NCBI RefSeq assembly: GCF_000372845.1
Contig: NZ_KB889963.1
Location: 2,686,304 to 2,750,303, forward strand
Direction: 5' to 3'
DNA from: Methylocystis rosea SV97
GTDB lineage: Bacteria > Pseudomonadota > Alphaproteobacteria > Rhizobiales > Beijerinckiaceae
Length of the DNA stretch: 64,000 bases
The notes beneath the pieces were generated by a model. That model saw only the letters and a program-made list of their open reading frames with translations. It ran no database searches and was not told the DNA's origin. Shown one piece after another: positions 9,818 through 18,116 of the stretch (position 1 is its first letter; each line of letters starts with the position of its first letter). The translations under genes were made by a program, and so were the position numbers.

Positions 9818-10600
9818 CTAATGCGCTGTCCAGCCGCCGTCCATGGCCAGAATTGCTCCCGTGATTGATTGAGCGTCCTCAGAAGCAAGAAAGACGGCGA
9901 GCGCGGCGACCTGTTCCGACGTGACAAACTCCTTGGTCGGCTGAGCTTCAAGAAGAACGTCGTGGATAACTTGTTCGCGAGTCATGTTCCGCGCCGCCAT
10001 TGTCTCGGGAATTTGATGCTCGACGAGCGGCGTCCAGACATAGCCCGGCGCGATGGCGTTGACGGTGATGTGGTCGCGAGCAAATTCGAGAGCGGCGGTT
10101 TTGGTCAAGCCGGCGACGCCATGCTTCGCGGCGACATAAGCGGATTTGAAAGGAGACGCGATGGTCGCATGAGCGGAAGCGGTGTTTATGATCCGCCCCC
10201 ACTGGCGGGTTTTCATTCCAGGCGCAGCAGCGCGGATCGCATGAAACGCCGATGACAGGTTGATGGCGATGATCGCGTCCCACTTCTCAATCGGAAAATG
10301 CTCGATCGGCTCGACGTGCTGGATCCCGGCGTTGTTGACAAGAACGTCGACCGAACCAAAGGCGCGTTCAGCCTCGGCGATCATCTGCGCAATCTGCGCC
10401 GGCGCAGACATGTCCGCCGGCGAGTAGAGCGCCTTGACGGCGAACTCCTCCTCGATGCCCTTGCGCTTGTATTCGATTTCGTCGGCCTTGCCGAAGCCGT
10501 TGATGACGACGTTCGCGCCTTTCTCGGCATAGGCGCGCACAATCGCCAATCCGATGCCGCTCGTCGAGCCGGTAACGACTGCTGTCTTGCCTTGGAGCAT
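9818..10600 (-). CDS. bdhA: 3-hydroxybutyrate dehydrogenase
   Basis: This is a classical short-chain dehydrogenase of 260 aa that oxidises D-3-hydroxybutyrate to acetoacetate with NAD+. The cofactor motif is TGSTSGIG at residues ~10-17, the NNAG motif is in LVNNAGIQHVEPIE, the catalytic Ser and Y-x3-K are in NTASAHATIASPFKSAYVAAK, and the sequence ends AMDGGWTAH. The HVEPIEHFPIEKWDAIIAINL and GYVWTPLVEHQI segments are characteristic of the BdhA branch. Together with the nearby CoA-transferase it would return storage-polymer monomer to acetoacetyl-CoA. It appears to be a single-gene unit. Confidence 0.93.
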   Translation of the reverse strand: MLQGKTAVVTGSTSGIGLAIVRAYAEKGANVVINGFGKADEIEYKRKGIEEEFAVKALYSPADMSAPAQIAQMIAEAERAFGSVDVLVNNAGIQHVEPIEHFPIEKWDAIIAINLSSAFHAIRAAAPGMKTRQWGRIINTASAHATIASPFKSAYVAAKHGVAGLTKTAALEFARDHITVNAIAPGYVWTPLVEHQIPETMAARNMTREQVIHDVLLEAQPTKEFVTSEQVAALAVFLASEDAQSITGAILAMDGGWTAH

Positions 10601-10766
10601 AATCTTCCTCCGCCGCCCGCCTCCGTCAATGCAGCGGCTGACCGATCATCGATATTCGCGCCTCCCGACAAATTCGCAAAGGCAATGTGACAGTTAAGCA
10701 AAATGTGGATTCTAAGATGCGTCGCTGAACCAAGACTTTCGTGAAGTGATTGAGACAATTACGAAT

Positions 10767-12731
10767 CTAATTCGCCTGTAATCGAGACAGGACGCCGAGG
10801 GCCTTCAATTCTCGCACCAGTCGCAGACCCTGTTGTCGGTAGAGTGGGACAGCTAATTTTGAAGGAAGGCGGTTCATGACGTCTCGCGCCAAGCGGAAAT
10901 CGCAGCCTGATATTCGTGCGATCGTATTGGCGGCGTCGAAGACAGCGTCAACGACGTGCGAACGGTCGACTTGCAGATAACACATGGCGGCGATTGGATC
11001 GCCATTTTCGACGCGCTTTAAGCCGCCCATCGTCGCGAGAGCCACCAGGCGATCATTTGCCTCCAAACGGATATCGTCGCTTGGAATAAGACGAACTTGC
11101 TCTCCTCGCCGATGGAGGATCGGCACGATCTCATAACCGTAGGCGACTTCCGCTAAAAGACGATCTATCAGCATGTCGCCGGCTGCGATGGCATATTCCG
11201 TGACGAAGACTGAGCGCCCCTCGAGATGAATGGCGCAGTGAATGTTTTCTCCGAAAGCGGCGGCGGTGATTGCTTCTGCGGCGATCGCATAATCCCCGAT
11301 CCCCACTGAAGCGGGAATCAGAGAAGCGACGTCTTGTGCAAGTCGGTGGTCGAAGGCCCGAAAGATTAGGACGCAGTTCGGATTGAGGGACCTGACGACA
11401 AGACTGGCCTCCAGATTGGCGATTTCGTCGTCAGTAACGACAATGACGCTCTCGGCTGTTGCAACATTCGCCTGCTGCATGGTGTCGCGGAACGAGCCAA
11501 CAAGTATCGGGACGTCCGGCAGCACCTCCTCGCCGATTGGTTGCTCAGAAAGTCCCACCACTGGATGCATCCAGTCCTGAAGGATGGCCGCAACACGTCG
11601 TCCCGTGGCGCTCATGCCGACAATCACCGTATGCCCCGCGTCAGGCACGCGAGGCCGCCGTCGCGCTATCTGAAGTCGCGCGCTTAGAGTCCGCTCCGTC
11701 AAAGTAGCGATCAGAATGCCCAGAAACACGGCGCTCGAGATTGTCGCGAGCACGGAGAAGAGGTAAAGCCGTGAAGAAATCGGAAAGGGCACACGTAGAG
11801 CGCCAAACACGTTGTCAAAGCCGCCGAACGCCAAGACGACCGAAACGTTGAACGCATCGAACCAGCCAATTCCCGGGTTTTCGATACGATAAAAGACTGT
11901 GCCGGCGAAGATGAGCAAGGCGACGATGACAGCCGACGCCAGCGCCGCCCGGGGAACGCCTGCGCTAAACGGAAGCCGCCTTAAGCTGGCAAAGAGGTCC
12001 GCAAACCGCGTGGACACAGGATGCTGGGCGGTCTTGCTGCGACCACGCCATGGGGCTTGGGAGACTGCAGATATGTCCTCTACATAGACCAATGTGTCGC
12101 CTTCGCGGAGCACATCATCCGGGATCCAGGAAGCAAATATCGGCGCCGCTGCTTCCGCTTGCCTGGCATGACTGAGAATCCGCCGAGATGAAGTGCTCAG
12201 CTCGTAAAGAAATCGGCCTTTCCATCTATCGTCTCTTCTGATTTGTATCCGCGTCAGCCGCATCTTTTCCCCCGCCACCTCAAAAAGCCCCTGAGGAGAA
12301 GCGAGGGCGAAAGCGTTTGCCAGAAACTGCGTCGGTTCGAACGCGAATAGATTCCCAATATTTTGTTGAAGAAGGGAGCCAAGTGCACCCTGCGCCGACC
12401 GGATGATGAGGCGCGCGTTGGGATTGAGCGACCGGGCCGCAAATGCAGCCATGATGTTGGCTCGCTCGTCTCCCGTAACCATGAGCGCCGCGCGGCAGTG
12501 AACGATGCCCGCCTGCTCCAGTATTTCGGCTCGACAGCAGTCACCGACGATCAGTCTTTCCAGGAGATCAACCGAGCCGGGGTCCTCCTGGGAGAGCGAA
12601 GCGGCGCTGTCCACACCGATGACCTTCACATCGAATTGACGTAGAAGACGGGCGCATTGCCGGCCGACATCGCCAAGCCCGCAAATTAGGAAGGGAGCGG
12701 AGCCGCCGTTTTGACGCGCATCTGAGGACAT
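10767..12731 (-). CDS. Potassium-channel-like protein with two RCK/TrkA-N modules flanking a two-helix membrane part
   Basis: The 654-aa protein begins with a Rossmann nucleotide-binding module (FLICGLGDVGRQCARLL, residues ~14-30). A central pair of hydrophobic helices follows (ASAVIVALLIFAGTVFY and LYLFSVLATISSAVFLGILI), with a re-entrant-like loop between them. A second TrkA-N module (HTVIVGMSATGRRVAAIL) and a TrkA-C-like tail (GEQVRLIPSDDIRLEANDRL) complete it. The arrangement resembles RCK-gated K+ or CASTOR/POLLUX-type channels. The loop reads VVLAFGGFDNV rather than the canonical T-x-G-Y-G-D filter, so ion selectivity is uncertain. It has its own promoter region upstream (12732-13152). 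Confidence 0.75.
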   Translation of the reverse strand: MSSDARQNGGSAPFLICGLGDVGRQCARLLRQFDVKVIGVDSAASLSQEDPGSVDLLERLIVGDCCRAEILEQAGIVHCRAALMVTGDERANIMAAFAARSLNPNARLIIRSAQGALGSLLQQNIGNLFAFEPTQFLANAFALASPQGLFEVAGEKMRLTRIQIRRDDRWKGRFLYELSTSSRRILSHARQAEAAAPIFASWIPDDVLREGDTLVYVEDISAVSQAPWRGRSKTAQHPVSTRFADLFASLRRLPFSAGVPRAALASAVIVALLIFAGTVFYRIENPGIGWFDAFNVSVVLAFGGFDNVFGALRVPFPISSRLYLFSVLATISSAVFLGILIATLTERTLSARLQIARRRPRVPDAGHTVIVGMSATGRRVAAILQDWMHPVVGLSEQPIGEEVLPDVPILVGSFRDTMQQANVATAESVIVVTDDEIANLEASLVVRSLNPNCVLIFRAFDHRLAQDVASLIPASVGIGDYAIAAEAITAAAFGENIHCAIHLEGRSVFVTEYAIAAGDMLIDRLLAEVAYGYEIVPILHRRGEQVRLIPSDDIRLEANDRLVALATMGGLKRVENGDPIAAMCYLQVDRSHVVDAVFDAANTIARISGCDFRLARDVMNRLPSKLAVPLYRQQGLRLVRELKALGVLSRLQAN

Positions 12732-13152
12732 CTTCGTTTCTTCGAATGCAAATTCGCGCCGGGCGTCGTTCGTAGACCCGCGGCAATGACGTGACGACGC
12801 GTAAAGGAGTCGCTTCGCGCGTCTATTGTCCGGGTCGCTTGAGGCCGTCAGATGACAACTTGATGAAACCGCGCTCTGAATAACGCGGCGCTCTGCGCGG
12901 AGAGCGAGGGAGTCACCGCTTTGTCACTTGACGCCGCAACAATGACTTCTGACACGGGATCTGACGCCTTCCCGTCGGAAGGTTGTCCTCCCGTGAAGGG
13001 GCGCAGTCGCTTGTCATCAGGGCTAGGATCAAGCACGCGACTTGCACCTGTCGTCGAGCGCCCGAATCTCGGAACGGCTCTCTAAGGAGCCACGCCGAAC
13101 CGCCTCCCGACAGATGCGCTCGCCTTCGTCCGCTTACAGGAGAACTCGGGCG
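12732..13152. other. Divergent intergenic region between the RCK gene and DUF3141 copy 2
   Basis: About 420 bases separate two divergently transcribed genes. The frame of the rightward DUF3141 gene is open from 13042, but I see no convincing start before 13153. No recognisable sigma-54, EcfG or FNR-type site was found; both promoters should lie here. Confidence 0.4.
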
Positions 13153-15507
13153 ATGACGCCGCTTTTCAGTCTTCAGAACGCTCCAAAACGCTCAGTCGAG
13201 GATCAGAAAGTCGCTGCGACAGCGCAGCAGCGCGTCATGACCGGCTATGCGCGGCGAATGGAGAAGATGGCGAGCGACCACGGTCGGCGCCTAGAGCAGT
13301 TCTGGACAGACGCCGAGGCGATACGGTCCGAATTGAACAGGGCGCAAGAGGCGGGCGATCTTTATCGCGCCGCGTATGATTACGCCGTCGACGCCGGGCG
13401 ACGGACTGTGCTGACGCTAGATACGCTTCGCGAGAGGGGAAACAACGACATCGCTCACGAAGCCGCCGGCATGCCCCCTGCTCTCATCTATGACAACGAG
13501 GTGGTCGTAGACGGCCGCAATCTGCCACGGCCGGTGAATTACCTCCTCTTGAGGATCATTCCTCCCAAGGGCGTCGAAAGCTTGAACTGGAAGCGCCCCT
13601 ATCTGATCATTGACCCGCGGGCCGGCCACGGCGCCGGAATCGGCGGCTTCAAGTCTGATAGCCAGGTCGGCGTCGCCCTCCGCGACGGCCATCCGGTTTA
13701 TTTCCTGGTGTTTCGTCCCCATCCCGAGCCGAACCAAACGCTCGCTGACGTCATGCGAGCCGAGGCGGCGTTTGTGAGCGAAATACGTCGGCGCCACCCT
13801 GAAGCTCCCAAGCCGATTATCGTCGGCAATTGTCAGGGCGGCTGGGCGACGATGATCCTTGCGGCGGCAAATCCGGACATCACCGGACCATTGGTCATCA
13901 ATGGCGCGCCGCTGGCCTTCTGGTCGGGCAGGATCGGCGAAAACCCGATGCGCTACCTTGGCGGGCTTTTTGGAGGAACCTTGCCTACCTTAGTTCTCGC
14001 AGACTTGGGATATGGAGAATTCGACGGCGCGCATCTCGTCACCAATTTCGAAATGCTCAATCCTGGCCGCAACTATTTCAGCAAATATTACGACCTCTTT
14101 GCAAATATCGACCGCGATCGCGCCGCCTTCCTGGAGTTCGAGCGCTGGTGGGGCGGATTGCATTTCATGAACGAGCCCGAAATCCGGTGGATCGTCGAAC
14201 AGCTTTTCATTGGGAATCGTCTCTCGCGCGGAGAGGCGCGAATCGAGCGAGGGCGCCAGCTCGACATCAAGGCGATCCGATCGCCGATCATTGTCTTCAC
14301 CAGCCGGGGCGACAACATCACTCCTCCCCAGCAGGCCCTCAACTGGATCGTCGACACCTATGCGGACGAGCATGAGATTAAGATTCGCGGCCAGCGCATC
14401 ATCTACATGGTGCACGAGACCACGGGACATCTTGGCATTTTCGTCTCCTCCACGATCGCAAAGAAGGAGCACTCGGAAGTCGCCTCGACGATGAAAACCA
14501 TCGAGGCGCTGTCCCCCGGGCTCTATGAAATGAAGATCGACGAGCAGATTGGCGAAGGATTGGATGCGCGCTTCCTCGTGAGCTTCGAGGAGCGCACGAT
14601 TAGCGACGTGCTCGCGTTTGACGACGAAGACCGTTCCGACGAAGTCGGCTTTGCTGCGGTTGCGCGCCTATCGGAGTTGAGCGTCGAGCTTTACGATCTG
14701 GCGATGCGCCCTTTCGTGCAAGCGATGGTGACGCCGTTTACCGCTAAAATGATCAAGTCGACGCATCCCGCCCGGGCTCAGCGCCTCATTTTCACCGATC
14801 AAAATCCCCTAATGCAGCCGGTTTGTGAATTTGCAGCGCGCATTTCGAAGGATTGCGAACCTTTGGATCCGAGCCATCCGTTCCTCGCACTTGAGAGGTG
14901 GTGGGCCTCGAGCGTCTTGCAGACCATAGATTTTATGCGCGACTTCCGCGACGCGGCCTACGAAGCGATCTTTCTTTCAACCTACGGCTCGCCCTTGATG
15001 ACTTGGATCGGCGCTCCCCATGCTTTCGAGCGGACGCGCAAGGATCCGAAGGATCTTCGGTGGCTGCCCGAGGTGCAAGCCATTCTAGTGGGCATTGATC
15101 GCGGAGGCTTCGAGGAAGCCGTCATCCGGATGCTGATTCTTCTTGCCGAGGCGCGTGGCTCCGTCCGCCGCGATCGGCTTCAACGATCGGCGCACGTTCT
15201 AACCAACGACGAGCCTTTCGCCTCGCTTGGGACGGAGCGCCGCGCCGCGCTCATCCGAGAACAATCAATCATCGCCGAGTTCGAACCCGATCGCGCCATA
15301 GAGACACTGCCGGATCTCATACCCGAACGCCGACGCCAGGATGCGATAGACGTTGTGGAATACATAGCGGGCTCCGTAGACGATATGGAGCCTTACACGG
15401 TCCGCACGCTTCAGCGCTTCCGCGCCGCGCTTGGTCTTCCGCGAATCGCACTTTCTGTCGCAACTCGAGATCCGCTCGCCAACTCCAGCGCAGCGCCCGC
15501 ATCGTGA
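13153..15507 (+). CDS. DUF3141 protein, PhaC-like alpha/beta hydrolase (copy 2)
   Basis: This 784-aa paralogue of the gene at 1371-3728 is collinear over its whole length. The nucleophile elbow is IVGNCQGGWATMIL with Cys at about residue 227, the acid is in FTSRGDNITPPQQALNW and the histidine in MVHETTGHLGIFVS. I chose the ATG at 13153 because an AGGAG lies 11 bases upstream and because the resulting length matches copy 1 (785 aa); the frame is open from 13042. It is monocistronic and not linked to CoA-transferase genes, so the two copies are probably regulated separately. The biochemical activity of the family is unproven; a Cys-based acyl-transfer or thioesterase reaction is inferred. Confidence 0.85.
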   Translation: MTPLFSLQNAPKRSVEDQKVAATAQQRVMTGYARRMEKMASDHGRRLEQFWTDAEAIRSELNRAQEAGDLYRAAYDYAVDAGRRTVLTLDTLRERGNNDIAHEAAGMPPALIYDNEVVVDGRNLPRPVNYLLLRIIPPKGVESLNWKRPYLIIDPRAGHGAGIGGFKSDSQVGVALRDGHPVYFLVFRPHPEPNQTLADVMRAEAAFVSEIRRRHPEAPKPIIVGNCQGGWATMILAAANPDITGPLVINGAPLAFWSGRIGENPMRYLGGLFGGTLPTLVLADLGYGEFDGAHLVTNFEMLNPGRNYFSKYYDLFANIDRDRAAFLEFERWWGGLHFMNEPEIRWIVEQLFIGNRLSRGEARIERGRQLDIKAIRSPIIVFTSRGDNITPPQQALNWIVDTYADEHEIKIRGQRIIYMVHETTGHLGIFVSSTIAKKEHSEVASTMKTIEALSPGLYEMKIDEQIGEGLDARFLVSFEERTISDVLAFDDEDRSDEVGFAAVARLSELSVELYDLAMRPFVQAMVTPFTAKMIKSTHPARAQRLIFTDQNPLMQPVCEFAARISKDCEPLDPSHPFLALERWWASSVLQTIDFMRDFRDAAYEAIFLSTYGSPLMTWIGAPHAFERTRKDPKDLRWLPEVQAILVGIDRGGFEEAVIRMLILLAEARGSVRRDRLQRSAHVLTNDEPFASLGTERRAALIREQSIIAEFEPDRAIETLPDLIPERRRQDAIDVVEYIAGSVDDMEPYTVRTLQRFRAALGLPRIALSVATRDPLANSSAAPAS

Positions 15508-15717
15508 ATTTGCGTCTCGTAGAGAGATAGACGCCAAAGCGGCCGTCAAACTGTTCCCAATTGCCGGCACGCCTTCCATCTCACGCAGATAAAAATGTCT
15601 AAGGTCGCACGCAGGCGCGCAACTGTTGCGGGTTCCGGCGCCGCTGAAGCTTCTTTGTCATGTTTACATGCTTTTTGCCCTGACGCTCGCAGGCGTACGA
15701 GGGAAAAGGGTTCCTAA

Positions 15718-16059
15718 ATGCGTGAGTATCGTCTCGAGATTGTGGAGTGGGGGCAGGTGAAGTTGCCGGCTGAGATCGTGTCGCTGCCTGAAGGCCAGGC
15801 GATTTGGCCTTCCGTCGAAGCCCTTGCTCTTCGTGTGGCAAGCTCGGAAGGATCCTTTATTAAGGTGAGTGATTTTACCGGAGCGACCCTCGTTCGAGCA
15901 GGGATCTCGACTGCCTTGGCATCGATCGAGAATTGCCCGTGCAAAGAATGCATTCTCAAGAGAAGGCTGCGATATCTTATCGTGACTGGCCGCAGCAGCG
16001 TTCACCCGTCGGAGCTAGTCGTCGAATGTCGTGTGAGCAACGCAGCTCTCGCTGCCTGA
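15718..16059 (+). CDS. Small hypothetical protein with a CPCKEC motif
   Basis: This 113-aa open frame has a purine-rich GGGAAAAGGG segment upstream of its ATG. I do not recognise the family. The only striking motif is a cysteine cluster NCPCKECILKRR near residues 75-86, which could bind metal or form disulfides. There is no signal peptide or membrane segment. The opposite strand is also open over much of the interval, so coding strand is favoured by the ribosome-binding site only. It sits just left of the integrative element. Confidence 0.5.
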   Translation: MREYRLEIVEWGQVKLPAEIVSLPEGQAIWPSVEALALRVASSEGSFIKVSDFTGATLVRAGISTALASIENCPCKECILKRRLRYLIVTGRSSVHPSELVVECRVSNAALAA

Positions 16060-16262
16060 GCCTCTCTTCGCTAGATCAAAGGTCGATGCCGCTCGTTGAT
16101 ATCTCGCGGAATGGTCGTTCGAAGCGGCGTTAGCATTTTTTGGAGGAATGCATCTTTCCTGTCGTTATCGCGTTCGCAGCGTCAGAAGCCGATGCGCTGA
16201 GCGCCGCGGAAGTGCACAGCGAAATCGGAAGCACCCGCGGAGTGTGCGCGTGTGATCGTCGC

Positions 16263-16780
16263 TCATGAGCGCGCCTCCCCGTGGGGTGGCGCTTGAGCGT
16301 GAAGCGCGGCGACGCGCATCAGTCCTGCAAGGCCGATCAGCGCTGCCTCAGCGCGGTCGCAGTCGCACTTGCGCGCGAAGAGCGTGGCCTGCGCCATCGG
16401 CTGATTGCGACGCTTCGGGCGCTGTCCTTGTTTTCTTTGCCCGGCGCAATGCCAGCGACTCGCTTCCAACTCGGTGGAGCGATCATGGCGAGAGGAATGC
16501 CGGCGGCCGCAAGGACTCCCTCGATGATTCCCCGCGTGCGGCCGAAGCCGAATGCGGCCGCAGAGCCATCTGTCGGGCGAGGCCCGATCAACTCACAGAA
16601 GGCTCGAGTCGCGTGCGTCGAATACACGATGTTGGCGAAAAGCGCGGGGTTGACCGCGCGGCGACCTTTCGCACCGTCGAGCAGCGTCGGCATGTCGTGA
16701 ATTTCGACGAGCTCGCCGCCCTCGGTCATAACCGCGAGCGCGCCATCAAGGCCGGGGTCAATGCCGATGATTCTCGTCAT
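16263..16780 (-). pseudogene. Phage-type RuvC-like Holliday-junction nuclease, frameshifted
   Basis: Residues 1-~125 read MTRIIGIDPGLDGALAVM with the RuvC GIDPGLDG metal-site motif and continue through APPSWKRVAGIAPGKENK. The frame then turns into a basic, unrelated tail (RRPRSSRASATATALRQR). The expected C terminus, QATLFARKCDCDRAEAALIG, with the conserved D-x-AEA acidic motif, is present in the next frame and ends at a stop at 16263. A single lost base near 16391-16397 explains the break. Its ATG overlaps the stop of the upstream 86-aa gene. The event may be true decay of the element or a sequencing error. Confidence 0.7.
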
Positions 16781-17037
16781 TGCGCGACGCCTCCCTCATT
16801 GATGAAGGCAAACAGCGACCCGAAATCGTTGCCCCTGGCGCCGCTGGCGTCGTCGACCCAGCGCCATGTCAGGCGATTGATCTTCAGTCCTTGCCACCGC
16901 CGCACGAGCGTCGCGCGGCCCGGAATTCCCTTGAGATTGAGTCGGGAGGTGCTCCTTTCGGGACCATTCGCCCCCACAGCGATGCATTCCCGAGCCCCGC
17001 CGGTCGCCGCCGGCGGGCTCTTCGCAATTTTGGGCAT
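16777..17037 (-). CDS. Hypothetical element protein, 86 aa
   Basis: Small basic protein of the integrative element with no recognised family. A GGAGGCGG Shine-Dalgarno lies inside the end of the upstream AlpA-like gene, which stops three bases before this start, and its own stop overlaps the start of the RuvC-like gene (ATGA). This tight packing supports a real gene. It contains the peptide RLNLKGIPG; a 16-base match to its coding DNA recurs at 19445-19460, just outside the right end of the element. Confidence 0.55.
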   Translation of the reverse strand: MPKIAKSPPAATGGARECIAVGANGPERSTSRLNLKGIPGRATLVRRWQGLKINRLTWRWVDDASGARGNDFGSLFAFINEGGVAQ

Positions 17038-17040
17038 GTC

Positions 17041-17310
17041 TCAGGCCGCCTCCCCGTCGGAGTCCACCTTGGCGGCGCTTTTCGTTATTTCCGCCATGCG
17101 ACGACCGAGCGTCCGGCGTCCAAATCCTATTTCCTGCGCAACGACGCGTGCAGGAACGAACTCTTCAACTTCCGGCGGTTCGTAGGCTGGCAAGGTTCCG
17201 CCGACGGAAGCCGCGATGATTTCACGCTTGTAGTATTCGACCTGCGAGCGCGCGAAGACTTTCCGCCCATTGAATTCAATCGGCTTGGGAAATTCCGGTA
17301 TGTTGGCCAT
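17041..17310 (-). CDS. AlpA/excisionase-like small DNA-binding protein
   Basis: The 89-aa protein has the AlpA-type start FPKPIEFNGRKVFARSQVEY, in which FP-x-P, a gR and an sQVe segment mark the winged-helix recognition element of phage-type AlpA/Xis proteins. A second helix-turn-helix-like stretch follows (ARVVAQEIGFGRRTLGRRM). A GGAG lies seven bases before the ATG. It follows a gap of 155 bases that holds a perfect inverted repeat (17380-17413), a natural candidate binding site. A role in controlling excision or element gene expression is inferred. Confidence 0.6.
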   Translation of the reverse strand: MANIPEFPKPIEFNGRKVFARSQVEYYKREIIAASVGGTLPAYEPPEVEEFVPARVVAQEIGFGRRTLGRRMAEITKSAAKVDSDGEAA

Positions 17311-17379
17311 TGCTCACTCCGTCCTGATTTGACGACGGATGATGAGGCGATCGACCGCGCCTTGCGAGCAAATGCGTGT

Positions 17380-17413
17380 CCGTTAAGTCATCCCCTCGCG
17401 CGTGACTTAACGG
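17380..17413. promoter_or_regulatory. Perfect 11-bp inverted repeat upstream of the AlpA-like gene
   Basis: CCGTTAAGTCA, a 12-base spacer, then TGACTTAACGG. It lies 70 bases upstream of the AlpA-like start and downstream of the 215-aa gene. No T-run follows either arm, so an operator or attachment-related arm site is more likely than a terminator. Confidence 0.5.
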
Positions 17414-17465
17414 AAATTGCGGCGCGTCGGCTTTCAGCACTGAACGGACCGGGCACGCGACCTTG

Positions 17466-18113
17466 TCAGCGCTCTCCGATGGTCCAGCGATGCGCTTCAC
17501 GAAGCGCCGGCAATTTCTCGGGGTCTGTGAAAGCCACGACGGCATGCAGGAATTGAGCGCCGGCGCTTACGGGCTCGCCCTTGTGCCAGTTCGCTGAAAA
17601 TTCCTCGCCTGTCGCGCAAAGCCATATGTTCGCAAGGTCGCCGACCAACAGGCGCAAGCAGACGTCCGCAGGCCTCTTCGCTGCAGCCTTCCGTGTTGCC
17701 GACGAGTTCGCCCGGGCGGCGATCTTTTCAAGATCGCCGATCAGCGTTTCGTATCGCTGGCTCGCAAGTATCAAATCGTCGCCGGCGATCGCGGAGAAGA
17801 TCGCGGGCGCGTTCGCATCGTTGCGCAAGATCGCGAGCGCGCGCGACAACGGTTCCGCGGCTTCGTGCAAGTCCGAGCGCGCCGCATGGTCGGCGGCGTA
17901 GCGATCGGCCGTGTAGGCCAGAATTACGCCTTTAACGCTCGTTTCGAGATTCGACAGGTCGTCGGGCGCGCCGTCCTTCGATCCTTCGATCAGCAAGGCT
18001 CTGAGGCGCGCCAGGAGCGCCTTGAAGGCTTCCCCCTCGAAATCTATCGGGCCGGCGGAATCGCGCATTTCGATTTTTGCGGCATCAGGCGTCCTATTTC
18101 GCGGGCTTGCCAC
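17466..18113 (-). CDS. Hypothetical element protein, 215 aa
   Basis: The start is a GTG at 18113 with AAGGGG eight bases upstream, only three bases after the integrase stop, so the two are one transcription unit. The protein is largely helical (FKALLARLRALLIEG, LHEAAEPLSRALAILRND), with no signal peptide, membrane helix or catalytic motif that I can recognise. A short C-terminal stretch (LRLLVGDLANIWLCATG) is more hydrophobic. Genes of this kind next to small-element integrases are usually of unknown function. Confidence 0.6.
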   Translation of the reverse strand: MASPRNRTPDAAKIEMRDSAGPIDFEGEAFKALLARLRALLIEGSKDGAPDDLSNLETSVKGVILAYTADRYAADHAARSDLHEAAEPLSRALAILRNDANAPAIFSAIAGDDLILASQRYETLIGDLEKIAARANSSATRKAAAKRPADVCLRLLVGDLANIWLCATGEEFSANWHKGEPVSAGAQFLHAVVAFTDPEKLPALREAHRWTIGER

Positions 18114-18116
18114 CGA

